From assembly GCF_006547045.1 (NCBI RefSeq), contig NZ_CP041242.1:3730001-3794000 (forward strand): a stretch of DNA of 64,000 nt. The letters are read 5' to 3'. The DNA comes from Lysobacter alkalisoli (GTDB lineage Bacteria > Pseudomonadota > Gammaproteobacteria > Xanthomonadales > Xanthomonadaceae). Each line of letters starts with the position of its first letter. The first letter of the stretch is position 1. Below the pieces are notes generated by a model. The model saw only the letters and a list, made by a program, of their open reading frames with translations. It made no database searches and was not told the DNA's origin. Positions 1 through 9,941 of the stretch are shown here, piece by piece. The position numbers were made by a program, and so were the translations under genes.

Positions 1-283
1 CGTGCAACACCATCGGCCCGCGCACCGGACCTTCGACCTTCGACCACGACAGCTCGGTGCCGTAGGGCAGCCGCGACTTGACCTGCGCGAGCAGCAGGTC
101 GCGGCCGCCGATCGTGCTCACCAGCCAGTACACCAGCGCCAGCAGCAGCAATACCATCGCGGCGAAAACCAGCCCGCTGCGGATCGCCAGCCAGCGCATC
201 CGCGCGAAGCGTCGCGCACGCAGTTCGGCGATGCGCAGGTCGTGCGGGTCGGGAGTGGGAAGCGAGTCGGCGGGCCTGTTCAC
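1..283 (-). CDS. tamB: TamB, translocation and assembly module inner-membrane subunit (5' part only)
   Basis: The N-terminal 94 residues of TamB; the rest lies beyond the left edge. TamB is a very large inner-membrane-anchored periplasmic protein that works with TamA in outer-membrane biogenesis. The visible part has a basic cytoplasmic stretch (LRARRFARMRW), one hydrophobic anchor around residues 33-52, and then the family's typical start of the periplasmic part, with PYGTELSWSKVEGPVRGP. I chose GTG at 283 because it overlaps the tamA stop (GTGA), the usual coupled tamA-tamB arrangement. The identification combines this motif with the neighbour and is quite secure, although only a fragment is visible. 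Confidence 0.85.
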   Translation of the reverse strand, partial: MNRPADSLPTPDPHDLRIAELRARRFARMRWLAIRSGLVFAAMVLLLLALVYWLVSTIGGRDLLLAQVKSRLPYGTELSWSKVEGPVRGPMVLH

Positions 284-2157
284 AAGTCGGCACCGATGTT
301 GAGATAGATCTGGAACGACGATTCGGGGTCGTTCAGACCGCGGGCGAGATCGAGCCGCAACGGGCCGACCGGCGAGACCCAGCGCAGGCCGACGCCGACG
401 CCGGTGCGCCAGTCCGGCCTGTCGTCGAACGCGCTGCCGCTGTCGACGAAGCCGGCCACGCCCCAGGTGTCGTTGAAGTAATGCTCGAATTCGACGCTGC
501 CGGTGGCCAGGCTCTTGCCGCCGGTGTAGTAGCGGCCGCCCTCGGTTTCCTCGCTCGGGCCGACCTCGCGCCAGCCGTAGCCGCGGATGCTGCGGTCGCC
601 GCCGGCGTAGTAGCGCAGGCTCGGCGGCAGGTTGACCAGATCGCCGGTGAAGGTATGGCCGACTTCGCCACGCGCGATCAGCCGGTTGCGCTCGCCGACT
701 CCTCGGTACCAGCGCAACGAACCGTAGGCCTGGGCGAAGTTGGCATCGGAGCCGAGGCCCTCGGCACCGCCGCGGATCTCGAGCCTGCCCGCGAGCGCAT
801 CGCGCGGAAACAGCGCGTTGTCCGCATCGACATAGTCGGCGCGCAATGACGGGTAGACGTATGTTCCGTACTGGTAGGGGAGCGGCTCAGGCACGCCGTC
901 GCCATCCTGATCCCGGTTGATCGCATAGCGCCAGCGCTCGCGCAGCGCATGCATCGAAGCGGTGGCGGTCAGGTAGCGGTTGATCTTGCCGGTGCGGCTG
1001 CCGGTGAATTCGATCCGGCGCGAATCGATGTACTTGCTCTGCTCGTCGACGCCCTGGGCGCCGACGATGTACCAGCCGTCCAGCCAGGCGAAGGCAGGGA
1101 TGCGGTACTGCACGGTCGCCGTCTTGCGGCGCTTGGCATAGTCGACTTGCGACAGCAGCTTGTGGCCGCGATCGTTGAGGTAGCGCCGCTCCAGCCCGAG
1201 CCGGATGCCGGGGCCGTCCAGGGTGCTGTAGCTGACGCCGGCGGTGTAGACGCTGCGTTTGGCCGGGGTCAGGGTGACCTCGACCGGGACCCGCCCGTCC
1301 ACTGCCTGATCGGGTTGCGGCACGATGTCGATGGCGGCGAAGTAGTCCAGCTGCGACAGCGACTGGCGGAAACGGTCGAGCCTGCCCTGATGGTAATACT
1401 CGCCTTCGTTCCAGTAGATCAGTTGCTCCAGCAGCGAGTCGCGGATGATCCGCTCCGGCTGCTGGGTGAAGGTGATCGTTCCCATGTCGTAGCGCGGGCC
1501 GCTTTCCCAGACCAGGTCGATGTCGGCGGCATGTTCGGCGCGGGTGACCTCGACCCGGCGCGAGACGAAGTCGGCATCGAAATAGCCACGCTCGGCCAAG
1601 CGCCGGGTGATCCGGACCTTGCTGGCTTCGTAGCTCTCGTGGTTGAGGGTTTCGCCCGGCGCCGGCCTGAACTTGGCCAGGTCCTGTTTCAGGTAGCGGT
1701 CGGTCGCGCCCGCGCCGATGATGGCGATGTCCGAATGCCGCACCCGCACCGGCTCGCCGGGTTCGACCCTGATCGAGACCGCGACCGCATCGCCCTCACG
1801 TCGGCGCTCGACGGTGATCTGCGGGTCGTAGTAGCCGAACGGTTCCAGCGCCTTGCGGGTTTCCTTCTCGGCGGCCGTGATCAGATAGCCGAGCCGGCGC
1901 CAGCTCAACTCCTCGCCGCGGGCATCGACCAGCGACAACGCGACCCGCACGTTCTCGGTCATCGGCTCATCGAGGCCATGGATGCCGACCTCGCCAACCT
2001 GGATGGCATGGGCGGTGCCACTGCCCAGCAGCAGCAATGCGGAGGCGAGGATGCCCGGCAAGCGACGGCCCGACGGTCGTACCACCACCGGAGGCGGGTC
2101 CTTTGCAGCCGGGGCAGATGAACAGGCAGGCATGCGCCGAGCATACCGGGCCGCCAT
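280..2157 (-). CDS. tamA: TamA, Omp85-family outer-membrane assembly factor
   Basis: About 625 residues, the usual TamA size (about 580-630). TamA is the outer-membrane partner of TamB and helps insert some outer-membrane proteins such as autotransporters. A signal peptide ends at ..GSGTAHA around residue 51. Three POTRA-type modules follow (about 52-300), then a 16-strand Omp85 barrel with the hallmark YYAGGDRSIRGYGWREVG and C-terminal GVGVGLRWVSPVGPLRLD motifs. ATG 2157 has a GGAGG 4 nt upstream and is preferred, but it leaves an unusually long n-region, so an internal start nearer the signal peptide (ATG 2133 or a later GTG) is possible. The stop overlaps the tamB start. Confidence 0.93.
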   Translation of the reverse strand: MAARYARRMPACSSAPAAKDPPPVVVRPSGRRLPGILASALLLLGSGTAHAIQVGEVGIHGLDEPMTENVRVALSLVDARGEELSWRRLGYLITAAEKETRKALEPFGYYDPQITVERRREGDAVAVSIRVEPGEPVRVRHSDIAIIGAGATDRYLKQDLAKFRPAPGETLNHESYEASKVRITRRLAERGYFDADFVSRRVEVTRAEHAADIDLVWESGPRYDMGTITFTQQPERIIRDSLLEQLIYWNEGEYYHQGRLDRFRQSLSQLDYFAAIDIVPQPDQAVDGRVPVEVTLTPAKRSVYTAGVSYSTLDGPGIRLGLERRYLNDRGHKLLSQVDYAKRRKTATVQYRIPAFAWLDGWYIVGAQGVDEQSKYIDSRRIEFTGSRTGKINRYLTATASMHALRERWRYAINRDQDGDGVPEPLPYQYGTYVYPSLRADYVDADNALFPRDALAGRLEIRGGAEGLGSDANFAQAYGSLRWYRGVGERNRLIARGEVGHTFTGDLVNLPPSLRYYAGGDRSIRGYGWREVGPSEETEGGRYYTGGKSLATGSVEFEHYFNDTWGVAGFVDSGSAFDDRPDWRTGVGVGLRWVSPVGPLRLDLARGLNDPESSFQIYLNIGADL

Positions 2158-2472
2158 CAATCCTCCGTTAACGCAATCGGTCCGGTTGCAGTGGGAAGCA
2201 CAAACGAGCGGCAGAAAGAAGGAACCGGCCGGGAATGGACACCCCGGCCGGCCCGGGATTCGGCCTGGTCATGGGGCACGCACCGTCCTGGCCGGCGTCC
2301 AGGGTTCGTCGGTGCGGATCGGCCAGGGACTGGCACTGGACGCCCATGGCTTCCTCGGCGGGCTGCGCCGGCTGTCCGGACGATGCCATCTTTGCGAAAC
2401 AGACCGCGCTTTCACGGCGGGTCCACTACCGTCACCCGGGCCACGCGGACTCGTTTCCACCAGGAGCAGACC
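2158..2472. other. Intergenic stretch between divergent genes
   Basis: About 315 bp between the divergent tamA and DUF3011 genes. I see a ribosome-binding site at each end (GGAGG before tamA, CAGGAGCAG before 2473). No convincing -35/-10 pair, gene, repeat or hairpin is visible. Open frames across it look like GC-rich shadows. Confidence 0.5.
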
Positions 2473-3096
2473 ATGAACATGAAACTCCCCGTATTGGCCA
2501 TCGCCGCCGGCCTGGCCTGGGTCGGGTCGCCGTCGCCCGCCTCCGCGGAGACGACCGTCGAATGCATCTCGCACGAGTACCAATACAACGAGTGCTATGC
2601 GCCGCTGGAGGCACCTCATCTGGTCTACCAGAGTTCGCATGCGGCCTGCATCATCAACCGCACCTGGGGCTTCAACCCAGCCACCCGCCGGATCTGGGTC
2701 TCGCAGGGTTGTTCCGGCGTCTTCGCCGATCCCGGCGGCTATCACCATGGCGAGGCCGGCACATATGACGACGGCACGCGCAGCTATGGCCCTCGCGGTC
2801 ACGACACCGGCGCGGTGGTGGCGGGCGCGGTCCTGGGCGCGCTGCTCGTGGGTGCGGCCGAGTCGGATCAAAAGCACCACCACACCAGCAACGCGCACCA
2901 CCATACCGGCAACTCGGGCTCCGGCTATACGGGCTGCCACGGCGTCGGTTGCCTGGTGGACGATCCGGACCAGCAGGTCATCGATGATCGTCCGCAGTAC
3001 GACCGGGAAGGCAATCCAAACTTCGACACCCATGGCAACTATCAGGGTTGCCACGGCCTTGGTTGCGAGGTGGATGACCCCGGCTCGGACGACTAG
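2473..3096 (+). CDS. Secreted DUF3011-domain protein with two C-terminal cysteine repeats
   Basis: 207 residues with a clear signal peptide (MNMKLPVLAIAAGLAWVGS..ASA). Residues 27-85 fit DUF3011, a cysteine-containing domain of unknown function in Gram-negative secreted proteins: CISHEYQYNECYA, then AACIINRTWGF and RRIWVSQGCSGVFAD. A glycine/alanine-rich hydrophobic segment (GAVVAGAVLGALLVGAA) may cross or touch a membrane. It is followed by a His/Ser/Gly-rich linker and two copies of Y-x-GCHG-x-GC-x-VDDP (about residues 154 and 192). I start at ATG 2473, after CAGGAGCAG, because the signal peptide begins there; the frame remains open upstream. The role is unknown, probably periplasmic or surface. 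Confidence 0.85.
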   Translation: MNMKLPVLAIAAGLAWVGSPSPASAETTVECISHEYQYNECYAPLEAPHLVYQSSHAACIINRTWGFNPATRRIWVSQGCSGVFADPGGYHHGEAGTYDDGTRSYGPRGHDTGAVVAGAVLGALLVGAAESDQKHHHTSNAHHHTGNSGSGYTGCHGVGCLVDDPDQQVIDDRPQYDREGNPNFDTHGNYQGCHGLGCEVDDPGSDD

Positions 3097-3132
3097 GGTC
3101 CGGACGACACTCTGGAAGACGAGGAGCCCGGA

Positions 3133-3702
3133 ATGAACACCGGAAATTCAATCGCCATCATCGGCATGTTGCTGCTGTTGCCCGCATGCGGCGGCTCGCA
3201 CGACGCCGCACCGGAAAGGTCGACACCTGCAGCCGAAGCACAGGACGCTGTGGCTCTCGATGAGGCCGGCAATGGTGGAACTGTGGATGCTGCTGCAGCC
3301 CCGGCCGAAGACGATGCCTCGGTCAGAGCGGGTATCGAATCGATACTCGGCGGCAATGCGGACGATTACAAATCGGCTTTCCTGGCCTTGCAGAAGGCCG
3401 TGGCCGCAGGCGACAAGGATGCCGTGGCACAAATGATCCTGTATCCGCTGAACGGTGCCGTCGACGGACAGCAGACGATCCGGGACGCCGGCCAGTTCGT
3501 CCGCGAGTACGACAGCATCGTCACGCCTGCGATTGCCGATGCTGTCGCCCGGCAGAATTTTGCCGACCTGATGGTCAACAAGAACGGTCTCATGTTCGGC
3601 AATGGAGAAGTCTGGCTGACCGGTATCTGCGAGGACGATGCCTGCGAAAAGCAGTCGATCCTGGTCACCACGCTCCAGGACACAAGCGATCTCGACAACT
3701 AG
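3133..3702 (+). CDS. Predicted lipoprotein of unknown function
   Basis: 189 residues with a lipoprotein signal peptide; the lipobox is LPAC, with the cysteine at about residue 19. A low-complexity Ala/Asp/Glu linker leads to a compact domain (residues 60-180) containing LQKAVAAGDKDAVAQMILYPL, an aspartate-rich turn, and MFGNGEVWLTGICEDDAC. This resembles small NTF2-like or stress-associated periplasmic domains, but I cannot name the family. ATG 3133 has GAGGAG upstream. It lies 36 nt after the DUF3011 gene on the same strand, so co-transcription is plausible. Confidence 0.8.
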   Translation: MNTGNSIAIIGMLLLLPACGGSHDAAPERSTPAAEAQDAVALDEAGNGGTVDAAAAPAEDDASVRAGIESILGGNADDYKSAFLALQKAVAAGDKDAVAQMILYPLNGAVDGQQTIRDAGQFVREYDSIVTPAIADAVARQNFADLMVNKNGLMFGNGEVWLTGICEDDACEKQSILVTTLQDTSDLDN

Positions 3703-3774
3703 ATGGGTACCGCCAACAGCGACTGATCGACCGCGACTGATTGAACAACGACCCAGAAAGCCACAGGCCGCCTC

Positions 3775-4890
3775 ATGGTTTCCGGATTCCTGCGCTCCAT
3801 CTACCCTGCATTCCTTGCCGCCTTGCTCGTACTCGCCGGAGCGGGTTCCGTCCATGCGCAGGATGCTTCTGCCGACACCGCTCCGCCTTCCGGACAGCTG
3901 ACCGTCGGGGTGTATGTCAGCCCGCCCTTCGTGATGAAGGAGGATGACCGGTACACCGGCATGGCGATCGACCTGTGGGAGCATATGAGTGGCCAACTCG
4001 ACCTGCAAAGCCGGTACGTGGAGCTGGACACCATCGGCGCGCTGGTCGACGCCGCCGCCAGTGGCGAGATCGACGTCGCGGTCACCAATCTCACGATCAC
4101 CCGCAGCCGGGTGGAACGCATCGACTTCACCCAACCCTGGTTCGACGCCGGGCTCAGGATCATGGTCCGCCAGGAGCAGGGCTCGAGCTTCAGGGATCTT
4201 GTCGCCGGGCTGCGCGAATCGGGCCACCTGAAGGCCTATGCGTGGATCGCGTTCGTCATCGTCATCGCCTCGGCCCTGCTGACCGTGTTCGATCGCCGTT
4301 TCGACAAGGATTTCCCGCGCCGTTGGCGCGACGGCGTGGCCGAGAGCTTCTACACCGTGATGTCGGTGGCCACCTCGGGCAAGACGCCCTCGCGCAAGAA
4401 CCTGTTCGGCTGGATTGGCCGGATCTGGCAGGGCGCGTGGCTGGTCTGCGGCATCGCGGTGCTGGCCTATGTCACCTCATCGGTGACCAGCGTGATGACC
4501 ACCCTGTCGCTGACCAACCAGATCAACAGCGTGGCCGACCTGTCCGGACGGCCGGTCGGGGTCCGCACCGGCAGCGTGGCGGAGGAATACGCCCGTGACG
4601 CCAATCTGGACACCCGCACCTTCGCGCACATCGAGGAGGCCGTGGAGGCCCTGGCCGCCGGCCGGGTTACCGCGATCATCGGCGACGCGCCCGTGCTCGA
4701 GTACTACGCCCATGTAAACCCGGACCAGCCGGTTTCGGTGGTGGGAGCGATCTTCCGGCCGGACAAGTACGGGTTCGGCCTGTCCCACCGCAATGAACTG
4801 ACACGACCGCTGACCGTGGAAGTGATCGGCGCGCGCAGGAGCGGCCTCGCAGAGGAGCTCAGGGCGCGGTATTTCGGCGACTCACGCTGA
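3775..4890 (+). CDS. Glutamate-receptor-like channel: periplasmic binding domain split by a two-TM pore
   Basis: 371 residues. After a signal peptide (residues 1-28) comes the first lobe of an SBP_bac_3 amino-acid-binding domain (about 41-140, including ITRSRVERIDFTQPW). Then there is a transmembrane helix (155-172), a pore-loop region (186-204), a second helix (218-243), and the rest of the binding domain (about 250-365). This TM-P-TM insertion into a binding protein is the architecture of prokaryotic ionotropic glutamate receptors such as GluR0. The filter position reads TVMSVATSGK instead of the K+-channel TTVGYGD, so K+ selectivity is not expected. The ligand is unknown; an amino acid is likely from the fold. 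Assignment of the architecture is firm, channel activity is inference. Confidence 0.85.
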   Translation: MVSGFLRSIYPAFLAALLVLAGAGSVHAQDASADTAPPSGQLTVGVYVSPPFVMKEDDRYTGMAIDLWEHMSGQLDLQSRYVELDTIGALVDAAASGEIDVAVTNLTITRSRVERIDFTQPWFDAGLRIMVRQEQGSSFRDLVAGLRESGHLKAYAWIAFVIVIASALLTVFDRRFDKDFPRRWRDGVAESFYTVMSVATSGKTPSRKNLFGWIGRIWQGAWLVCGIAVLAYVTSSVTSVMTTLSLTNQINSVADLSGRPVGVRTGSVAEEYARDANLDTRTFAHIEEAVEALAAGRVTAIIGDAPVLEYYAHVNPDQPVSVVGAIFRPDKYGFGLSHRNELTRPLTVEVIGARRSGLAEELRARYFGDSR

Positions 4891-4903
4891 TGAAGGCACG
4901 GTC

Positions 4904-5149
4904 ATGAAACAGATACAGCACGGCGACGATGTCGGCCAGATCCAGCTCGGCAGCGAGGACGTTGAAGCCGCTGCCGTCGCCGGCGACGTCATGGTCGACT
5001 TCAATGTTCTCACTGCCCGCAAGAGCGGGCCGGACAACCTCATCAGCTGCGATTTCATCGACGGGAAGCTTGCAACCGTTACGCCGGCACCCGTCGCATT
5101 GCACTGTGCCCTGATCGAAGTACGGTACGACACGAAACACAAGCCGTAA
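4904..5149 (+). CDS. Small hypothetical protein
   Basis: An 81-residue open frame 13 nt after the channel gene, on the same strand. Its codons favour G or C at the third position much as the neighbouring real genes do, and a GAAGG lies upstream of the ATG. There is no signal peptide, membrane segment or recognised motif. Two frames on the other strand are also open here, so this may be a chance frame. Its position makes it a possible last gene of the 2473-4890 group. Confidence 0.4.
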   Translation: MKQIQHGDDVGQIQLGSEDVEAAAVAGDVMVDFNVLTARKSGPDNLISCDFIDGKLATVTPAPVALHCALIEVRYDTKHKP

Positions 5150-5169
5150 CCGCCGCTTCGGGACCCGCC

Positions 5170-7304
5170 TCAGATCGCCAGCTGCTCGATCGCGGCGACG
5201 CTGCCGAGGCGCTCGCTCAGCCGCTTGAGCAGGGCCAGGCGGTTGCCGCGTACGGCCGGGTCGTCGGCGTTGACCATCACGTTGTCGAAGAACGCATCGA
5301 CCTGCGGGCGCAGCCGCGCCAGGTGGCGCAGCGCCTCGACGTAGTCGCCATGCGCGAGTGCGTGGCCGGTTTCGGCATGCACGGCCTCGACCGCCTCGGC
5401 CAGCGCCAGCTCGGCCGGCTCGCTCATCAGCTCGAGGTCGAAACCCGCGGGGATTTCACCCTCTGCCTTGCGCAGGATGTTGTTGATGCGCTTGTTGGCC
5501 GCAGCGAGGGCTTCCGCCTCCTGCAACGCGGCGAAGATGCCGATCGCGTCGATGCGGCGGTCGAAGTCGTACAGCGACTTCGGCTTCAGTTCGGCGACCG
5601 CGTTGAAGTGCTGCACCGGCACGCCCTTGTCGGCGTAGTAGCCGCGCAGGCGGTCGAGGATGAAGTCGTAAAGCTCTTTCGCACTCTGCTCTAAATGAGC
5701 GTGCGGATCTGATGGATCTTCCACACGGTCGACCGGAGCATTAATCCCCACAGCACTGGAGATAAAAGCGTTGATGTCCAGATCAAACCCACTCTCGATC
5801 ACCGTCCGCGCCAACCCCAGCGCATTGCGCCGCAGCGCGAACGGATCCTTGTTGCCGGTCGGCTTGAGTCCGGCGGCGAAACCGCCGGCCAGGGTATCCA
5901 GCCGCTCGGCAATCGCCAGCACCTTGCCCGCCGGCGACAGTGCGATGTCGTCGCCGCCGAAGCGCGGGCGGTAGGCCTCGTCGATGGCGTCGGCGACGGC
6001 AACTCGGTCGTCGTGCGGAAGATCGTCGAGCGAGACATCCTGCATCGCGTAGTGGCGACCGGCGATGCCCTGCAGTTCAGGGAACTCGCCGACCATGCGC
6101 GATTGCAGGTCGTTCTTCGACAACTGCGCGGCGAGCCGCACCAGCTTCTTGTCGGCACCGACCTGTTCCGCGATCGCCTCGGCCAGCGCGGTCACCCGCG
6201 CGACCTTGTCGGCGAGGGTGCCCAGCTTGGCCTGGTAGGTCACCGTCTTCAGGCCCTCGCCCATCGCGGCCAGGCCCTGCTTCATGTCCTCGACGAAGAA
6301 GAACTGGGCGTCGGCGAAGCGCGGGCGGATCACCCGCTCGTAGCCCTTGCGGACCTCGGCCTCGTCGTTGGATTCGATGTTGGCGATGCCGACGAAGTGC
6401 TCGGACAACCGGCCGTCGGAATCGAGCACCGGGAAGAACTTCTGGTTGGTCTCCATCGTCGCCACCAGCGCCTCGGCCGGCACCGCGAGGAACTCGGGCT
6501 CGAAGCTGCAGCGCACCGCCACCGGCCACTCGGTCAGGCCGTTGACCTCTTCCAGGATGCCGGCGTCGATACGCGCACTGCCGCCGGCCGCCTTCGCCGC
6601 CGCCTCGACCTCGGCGACGACGCGCGCGCGACGCTCGTCCGGGTCGGCCAGCACCTTGGCGCCGCGCAGGAACTCGATGTAGTCGCCGGGCACGCTGAAC
6701 CAGACCGGCTTGTCGTGCATGAAGCGGTGGCCGCGGCTCATGCGGTCGCTGCGCACGCCGAGCAGCTCGGCCTCGACCACGTCCTTGCCGTGCAGCACGA
6801 CCAGCCAATGCACCGGGCGGGCGAAGCCGTACTCGTGCGCGCCCCAACGCATCGGCTTGGGGATCGGCATCGCCGCGACCGCCTCGCGGATGATCTCCGG
6901 CAGCAGGTCGGCGCTGCGCGCGCCCGGCTTGACCGAGCGGTGGACGAAGCGCTCGCCCTTGTTGTCGGTGGTCTTCTCCAGCGCGCTCCACTCGACCCCG
7001 GCCTTGGCCGCAAAACCCTGCAGCGCGCGGGTCGGCTGGCCGTCGGCGTCAAGGGCGATGTTGAGGTAGGGACCGAGCACCTCGCTGCGCTGTTCGGGCT
7101 GCTCGTCCGCCACCAGTGGCAACAGCACCGCGAGCCGGCGCGGGGTGTACAGCGGCTTCGCGTCACCACGATCGAAGGCGATGCCGCGCTTTTCCAGTCC
7201 GGCGATGACGCCGTCGAAGAACGCCTGCGCCAGGCCCGGCAGCGCCTTGACCGGCAGCTCTTCGGTGCCGAGTTCGATCAGGAGGGGGTGCATGCTGGAG
7301 GCGC

Positions 7305-7308
<4 letters not shown>
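5170..7308 (-). CDS. glyS: Glycyl-tRNA synthetase beta subunit
   Basis: 712 residues, close to the usual 690-ish. This is the large subunit of the alpha2beta2 glycyl-tRNA synthetase and carries tRNA recognition. It opens with the characteristic [19 protein letters not shown] and later shows [32 protein letters not shown] and the C-terminal [23 protein letters not shown] 7308 overlaps the glyQ stop (ATGA), implying translational coupling; a second in-frame ATG 15 nt later is possible. Around 5690-5790 the DNA is visibly less GC-rich and uses codons unlike the rest of the gene. This coincides with a length-variable insert before the conserved [18 protein letters not shown]. Confidence 0.97.
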
Positions 7309-8240
<932 letters not shown>

Positions 8241-8306
8241 GGTGTCGCTGGGCGTGCGGCAAGGCGCGCTAGTATACCGGCAGGCCTAGTTCACCCTTCC
8301 CTTGCC

Positions 8307-9032
8307 GTGCCCCCACACTTCCTGATCATCGAGACCGGCCAGCCGGTCGAGTCGATGCGCCGCCACCGCGGCTTCCCGCACTGGATCCGCGTCGCTGCCG
8401 GACTGCCGGCCGGCGACTCGGTCGTGGCCAATGTCGAGGCCGGCGAGACGCTGCCCGCGCATGAAGGCCTGGCCGGAGCGATCGTCACCGGCTCGGCGGC
8501 GATGGTCACCGACCGCACCGAATGGAGTGAGCGCAGCGCGGCCTGGCTCGGCGAAGCCGCCCGCGCCGGGTTGCCGGTGCTCGGCATCTGCTACGGCCAT
8601 CAGCTGCTGGCGCACGCATTGGGCGGCAAGGTCGGCGACAACCCGCTTGGACGCAGGATGGGCACGCTCGAGATCCGCAAGGCCGCACCGGCCGGCGAGG
8701 ATCCGCTGTTCGAACCCCTGCCAGCGGCCTTCGCCGCCCAGCTCACCCACGTGCAGAGCGTGCTGGAACTGCCCGAAGGCGCCACGGTGCTCGCCCACTC
8801 CGAACACGATCCGCACCAGGCCTTCCGCTGGGGCGACCGCGCCTGGGGCGTGCAGTTCCATCCCGAGTTCAGCGCCACCCACATGCGCGGCTACGTGCGT
8901 GCGCGCCACGTCGCCCTCGCCCGCGAAGGCCATGACCCGGCCGCGATCCTCGCCAACGTCGGTGCGGCCCCGCAGGCACGCCGGGTACTGCGGCGATTCG
9001 TCCACCACGCACGCCAGCTGGCGCGCGCCTGA
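8307..9032 (+). CDS. Class I glutamine amidotransferase (GATase1-like)
   Basis: 241 residues, a stand-alone GATase1 domain. The nucleophile elbow is GICYGHQLLAHALGG (catalytic Cys), and the His-Glu pair sits in GVQFHPEFS, so the triad is complete. Free-standing proteins like this are often annotated 'glutamine amidotransferase' or 'GMP synthase-like'. The acceptor is not predictable; it is neither TrpG/PabA (no partner nearby) nor GuaA (no ATP-PPase domain). I place the start at GTG 8307, where homology-like sequence begins (PPHFLIIETG). No good ribosome-binding site is visible and the frame is open far upstream opposite glyQ. It is divergent from glyQ. Confidence 0.85.
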   Translation: MPPHFLIIETGQPVESMRRHRGFPHWIRVAAGLPAGDSVVANVEAGETLPAHEGLAGAIVTGSAAMVTDRTEWSERSAAWLGEAARAGLPVLGICYGHQLLAHALGGKVGDNPLGRRMGTLEIRKAAPAGEDPLFEPLPAAFAAQLTHVQSVLELPEGATVLAHSEHDPHQAFRWGDRAWGVQFHPEFSATHMRGYVRARHVALAREGHDPAAILANVGAAPQARRVLRRFVHHARQLARA

Positions 9033-9059
9033 CATCTGCTTCCGACACCCGATACCGAC

Positions 9060-9905
9060 ATGCCCCATATCAACAAACTTTCCGCCAGCCAGGGCGCGCA
9101 GTGGCTGCTCGACGGCTTCACCCTGCTGCGCAAGGCACCGCTCGCCCTCGGCGTGCTCGGGCTGATCTGGGGCGGACTGTCCGCAATCGCCTCGTTGACC
9201 GGCCAGGTCTGGATGAGCCTGGTGCTGGCCGTGTTCGGGCCGCTGTTGTTCGGCGGGGTGATCTACGCCGCGCGCGAGGTCGATCAGGGCCGCAGCGCCC
9301 AGCCCGGTCACCTGCTGCAGGGCCTGCGCGAAGGCAAGATGGCCCGCTTCCTGGTGATGCTGCTGCCACAACTGGCCGCGCTGCTGGTGCTGGCGTTGCT
9401 GCTGGTGGCGATGATCGGCAGCGAGCAGCTGCAACAGATGGCCGAGGTGATGCAGAAGATCCAGGACAGTGCGGGCAACCCGGACCCTGCGCTGCTGGAG
9501 GCGTTGCCGGTCGGCTCGCTGTTCGCCTGGCTGGTCGCGGTACTGGTGGTCAGCATGGTGGCCGGCTTCTTCACCCTGATCGCGATTCCCGACGTGATGT
9601 TCACCGACCGCAGCGGCTTTGCGGCGATGGGGCTGAGCTTCCGCGCCTGCCTGCACAACATCGGCGCGGTACTGGTGTTCATGGTGCTGCTGGTGATCAC
9701 CTTCTTCGCGCTGAGCATCGCCGCCAACATCCTGGTCGCCGTGCTTGGGATCGCGCTGGGCCTGCCGATCGCGATGCTGATCGGGCAGACCCTGTTGATG
9801 TCGGTGCTGCTGCCGTTGATGGGCGCGACGATCTATTCGGCATGGCGGCGGATGCTCGATGGCACCGCCCCGCCGCCGATGCCCAGTGCCGGGATCGAGG
9901 TGTAG
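9060..9905 (+). CDS. BPSS1780-family integral membrane protein
   Basis: 281 residues with about six hydrophobic helices. It starts with the family signature SASQGAQWLLDGFTLLRKAPLALG and has PDVMFTDRSGFAAMGLSFRACLHN in the middle. BPSS1780 proteins are conserved in beta- and gammaproteobacteria and have no established function. It begins 27 nt after the amidotransferase and is probably co-transcribed with it. It ends convergent with tatC. Confidence 0.85.
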   Translation: MPHINKLSASQGAQWLLDGFTLLRKAPLALGVLGLIWGGLSAIASLTGQVWMSLVLAVFGPLLFGGVIYAAREVDQGRSAQPGHLLQGLREGKMARFLVMLLPQLAALLVLALLLVAMIGSEQLQQMAEVMQKIQDSAGNPDPALLEALPVGSLFAWLVAVLVVSMVAGFFTLIAIPDVMFTDRSGFAAMGLSFRACLHNIGAVLVFMVLLVITFFALSIAANILVAVLGIALGLPIAMLIGQTLLMSVLLPLMGATIYSAWRRMLDGTAPPPMPSAGIEV

Positions 9906-9941
9906 GAACGGGAGAAGCGCAGCCCCGTGGCCCGGGGGCGC

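Noticed and set aside
4859-5140. A 93-codon frame on the minus strand at the end of the channel gene
   Set aside because: It runs antisense into the channel gene and lacks a ribosome-binding site; the plus-strand frame there is the better candidate.
8307-9032. GuaA or TrpG for the lone glutamine amidotransferase
   Set aside because: No ATP-pyrophosphatase domain and no anthranilate or aminodeoxychorismate synthase partner is present.
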